29,177 nt of DNA from positions 1 through 29,177 of the forward strand of contig JASAOO010003214.1 in the NCBI GenBank assembly GCA_030849075.1, given 5' to 3'. The notes under the pieces were generated by a model, which saw only the letters and a program-made list of their open reading frames with translations, searched no databases and was not told where the DNA came from. Source of the stretch: Zelonia costaricensis (lineage: Eukaryota; Euglenozoa; Kinetoplastea; Trypanosomatida; Trypanosomatidae). Below, piece after piece: positions 26,656-29,177 of this stretch; position 1 is the stretch's first letter; every line of letters begins with the position of its first letter. Both the position numbers and the translations under genes were made by a program.

Positions 26656-29177
26656 CGCGCGCCGTGGACGTGCATCAGAGGTCTGCGTCCGCGCCTAGCC
26701 GCGTGCTTCAGGGGGAGGGGTTCTCGAGCAGATGGGTGGACCTGCAGGAAGGGATCAGGATCCTTCACGCGGTCGGAAAAAAAAAAGCGCGAAAGGCCGT
26801 TTGTGTCGAGAGGCCACCGCGTTCGGCGCAGCGTGTCTTGTGTGCTCGGTGCTGCCTTGGGTCCTCCCATCATCTCCAACGACGCTGCAAGGCACGCTTC
26901 ATGTACTTTCGAGGGCCCTGACGTGGGAGGCACCACCGACCCCCCCCCCTCCCCCACCGCTCACGCTCCGTCTCCGTGCACGTGCACACACACAAGCTGT
27001 GGCGTTCGCCCCTTTTCCTTTTTTTGTGTAAAACTAGAGATCACGTTTGTTTCAGGTGACGTCTGAGTGTGTCCTCTCTCTTTCTGGGACGACTGCTTCT
27101 CCTCGACCGACACCCCGTGTTGTACCTCCGAGTCCACCTCCGAGTCTCCCCACCCTTCACCCCCGCGTGGGCTTTGTCCCTGTATGCCATCGCATGTGCA
27201 TGTATGTTTGCGGCCTTCTCTTCGTTTTTTTCTTGCTCGTACGTCAGCATGCCGGTCGCGCTGTGAGGCACGGGAAGCAAAAAGGGAAGAGTAGAAGGCC
27301 CGAGCAGCCCGCTCGCCGGTGGATTCCCATGTCTGTGTAGAAGACCCTCTTTCATCTCCATGTGTGTGTGTGTGTGCGTGTGTGTGTGAGGTGCTCCACC
27401 GTGAAGTGAAGCGTCGACGGAGACGCGAGACCGGGGAGCTCACTTGCCGGGCAACGGCGTTCTTTCACGTGTCTGCGTTGAGGGGGGAGGGGGGCAGGGT
27501 CCCCTGGAATAAGACGCTGGTGCACTGACCTCACGAAGCTGCGCTCTGTCTCGCTTGGTTAGCGCATCAATCGCGCGAGAGAGCACTTCCCCCCCCCCCC
27601 CCACTCCATCCTTTGTCAACACGCGCATTCCGCTTCTTCTTTTTCTTTGATGTCTGTGCTGTTGTTGAAGAAGGGGCGTCGTTAACGAAAAGACGCACAC
27701 ACAAACCGCAAGAAGCCCATACACAGCAAAAAGAGAAACATCGGCCGACGCGGGTGTGGTAGGCTCCGCAGTCTGGAACTCCCTCCCCCGCCCTTTCCCA
27801 GATCGCCACGGATCCATGCAGCGGACCGCTACGTAAGCGATGCAGTGAAGAGGAGTGTGCCGAGCACCTTTACCTCTTTTTTTTTTCTCGAGCGCTTCGC
27901 AATCGCGTTTGCCGTCTGTGCAGTGCGTGCAGACCGGTTCAGGTACCCCATTAGCAACTTGTTTCCAGGCTCGCACCGTCACGGCATGCATCTGCGAAGG
28001 GAAGCAATATTATTCGTCGTTACTCGGTGGCTTACTCCTCTCTTTCGCTCAAACACACGACACACACACACACACAAATGCACATTCACGCCAGCTTGCG
28101 CAGCGGTACACGCCCCCCTTCCCTATCACCCACAATCAGGTTTCTTCTCTTTCTCGCTATCTCCTCAGTTGCGCGCAGCTCCCGTCTCTCAAGACTGACG
28201 TCTTTTTTTTTTTTTGCGGTTTCTTTCTATTTTCTTATAGCGAACTTGCATTTCTCTCCCGTTGCTGTGTCGAGGAGCGATTCACCTCCCGTGCACAGTC
28301 AAGATACTCTTGTCGTCACTCAGCTGAGACCAGAAAAAGAAAAACACAAAAACACATCACCACCATCACCACCACCACCAACACCACCCAGTCCCGCGCA
28401 AGCGGCACGTTGTGGTCCAGCTGTGTCACGATCCACTGTCTCTCTCTCCCACAGGTTTTCACCATTCACACACAAACCCACTAAGAGGTGCGCCGCAGCG
28501 CTCATCGCAAGCCGAGCGCATCCCCCACCCCCCACCCCTCTCCCTCTTCACCCCTTTCCACCCCCACCCGGCAACCCAACGTCAGAGGTGTACACGCGGC
28601 GTAGCGAGCCCCGCCGCCCGGTGGCTTCACACGGCCGCCACGAGAGGCCTCGCCGCGTGGCTCACGTCGGTGTTCCCCCTTCTCCCTTTTTTTCCCGCAA
28701 CACGCCGCATCGAGCCGCTCGTTTCTCCCCCACCACTCTCCCCCCCCCCCCCTCTCGTGCCACCTGCAACGTCTGCTTGACCGGGCGCAGGAGCCAAGGA
28801 AGGGAAACGACTTAAAAAAACAGAAGAAAAGAAGCCAAAACGCCGCCTTCACATAGAGCGCTGACCTGGTCACGCAATCTCGCCACTGGACGCCGTTCTT
28901 GTGTGTGTTTTTTTTTTTGTTTGCTCTTCCCCGTCTTCTCCTCTTCTTGAGGAAGCACGCACCCTCGTGTTCTCGCCCGCTACGTGCCGGCACGTCATTC
29001 AACTTGCGTGTGTGTGTGTGTGTCTGGGTGTTGAGTGTGTCATTGTCGTCGCGCAGCTTCCTCGCCGACTCGGCTCTTGCTGCTGCGGCTGCGAATTGAT
29101 CAGTTGGCATGTGTGAGTGGATCAGGCAGGTCTGCGTTCTCCTTTAACGGCCCCTCCCCCCCCTCCCTCCCCGTCTC
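26656..29177. other. Spacer after the UBE2S-like gene to the window edge
   Basis: I find no gene. The sequence has C-runs (26941-26950, 27590-27602, 28740-28752), TG runs (27360-27376, 29009-29023), CA runs (28057-28076), T-runs (28203-28215, 28909-28918) and a trinucleotide (CAC/ACC) patch (28357-28388). A tandem repeat of about 13 bases centred on ACCTCCGAGTC lies at about 27125-27149. The C/T tract at 29148-29177 suggests that a splice acceptor of the next + strand gene lies just past the edge. Confidence 0.5.

Noticed and set aside
26664..26921. 85-codon frame just after the UBE2S-like stop
   Set aside because: It lies wholly in the probable 3' UTR with no splice acceptor between it and the upstream gene, and is not protein-like.

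Overview
This window looks like nuclear DNA of a trypanosomatid, most likely Leishmania or a close relative such as Leptomonas or Crithidia. The protein genes are intron-less, GC-rich at third codon positions, and all on the + strand. They are separated by 0.75-2.5 kb spacers full of C-runs, T-runs, CT tracts and (TG)n/(CA)n microsatellites. Each gene is preceded by a pyrimidine tract followed by an AG, the usual spliced-leader trans-splicing signal. One protein resembles the kinetoplastid-specific guide-RNA-binding (GAP/GRBC) family. The genus is an inference; no species-specific marker was identified.

Layout: (1) 1-6876 is almost free of recognisable genes. It holds a perfect 75-bp inverted repeat (76-150/510-584), long microsatellites, a purine/pyrimidine hairpin (4091-4167), a G-quadruplex-prone block (5693-5741) and one possible 37-codon ORF (5885-5998). 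(2) 6877-7554 encodes a small quasi-RRM protein. (3) 8596-8667 is tRNA-Ala(CGC) with a T9 Pol III terminator. (4) 9264-10838 encodes a mitochondrial protein resembling the guide-RNA-binding subunits GAP1/GAP2. (5) 13042-15498 encodes eIF5B (IF-2 family), with a 15-bp hairpin in its 3' flank. (6) 17751-20813 encodes a large protein that matches metazoan C5orf34-type proteins in several blocks. (7) 21574-24852 encodes an unrecognised low-complexity protein with acidic/arginine helical repeats. (8) 25933-26655 encodes a UBE2S-type E2 that keeps the terminal Leu-Arg-Arg-hydrophobic tail. (9) 26656-29177 is a gene-free spacer leading to the next gene, off the right edge.

The genes do not form one pathway. 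As is usual in trypanosomatids they appear to be co-transcribed as part of one polycistronic unit, here interrupted by a Pol III tRNA gene. Functions span mitochondrial RNA editing (GAP-like), cytosolic translation (eIF5B, tRNA-Ala) and, by family inference, cell-cycle ubiquitination (UBE2S-like) and possibly a polo-box-like or cytoskeletal role (C5orf34-like). The points most worth following are the inverted repeat, the SAP-like fold with a low-complexity insertion in the GAP-like protein, the C5orf34 homology, the conserved APC/C-type tail on the E2, and the 3' hairpin of eIF5B.
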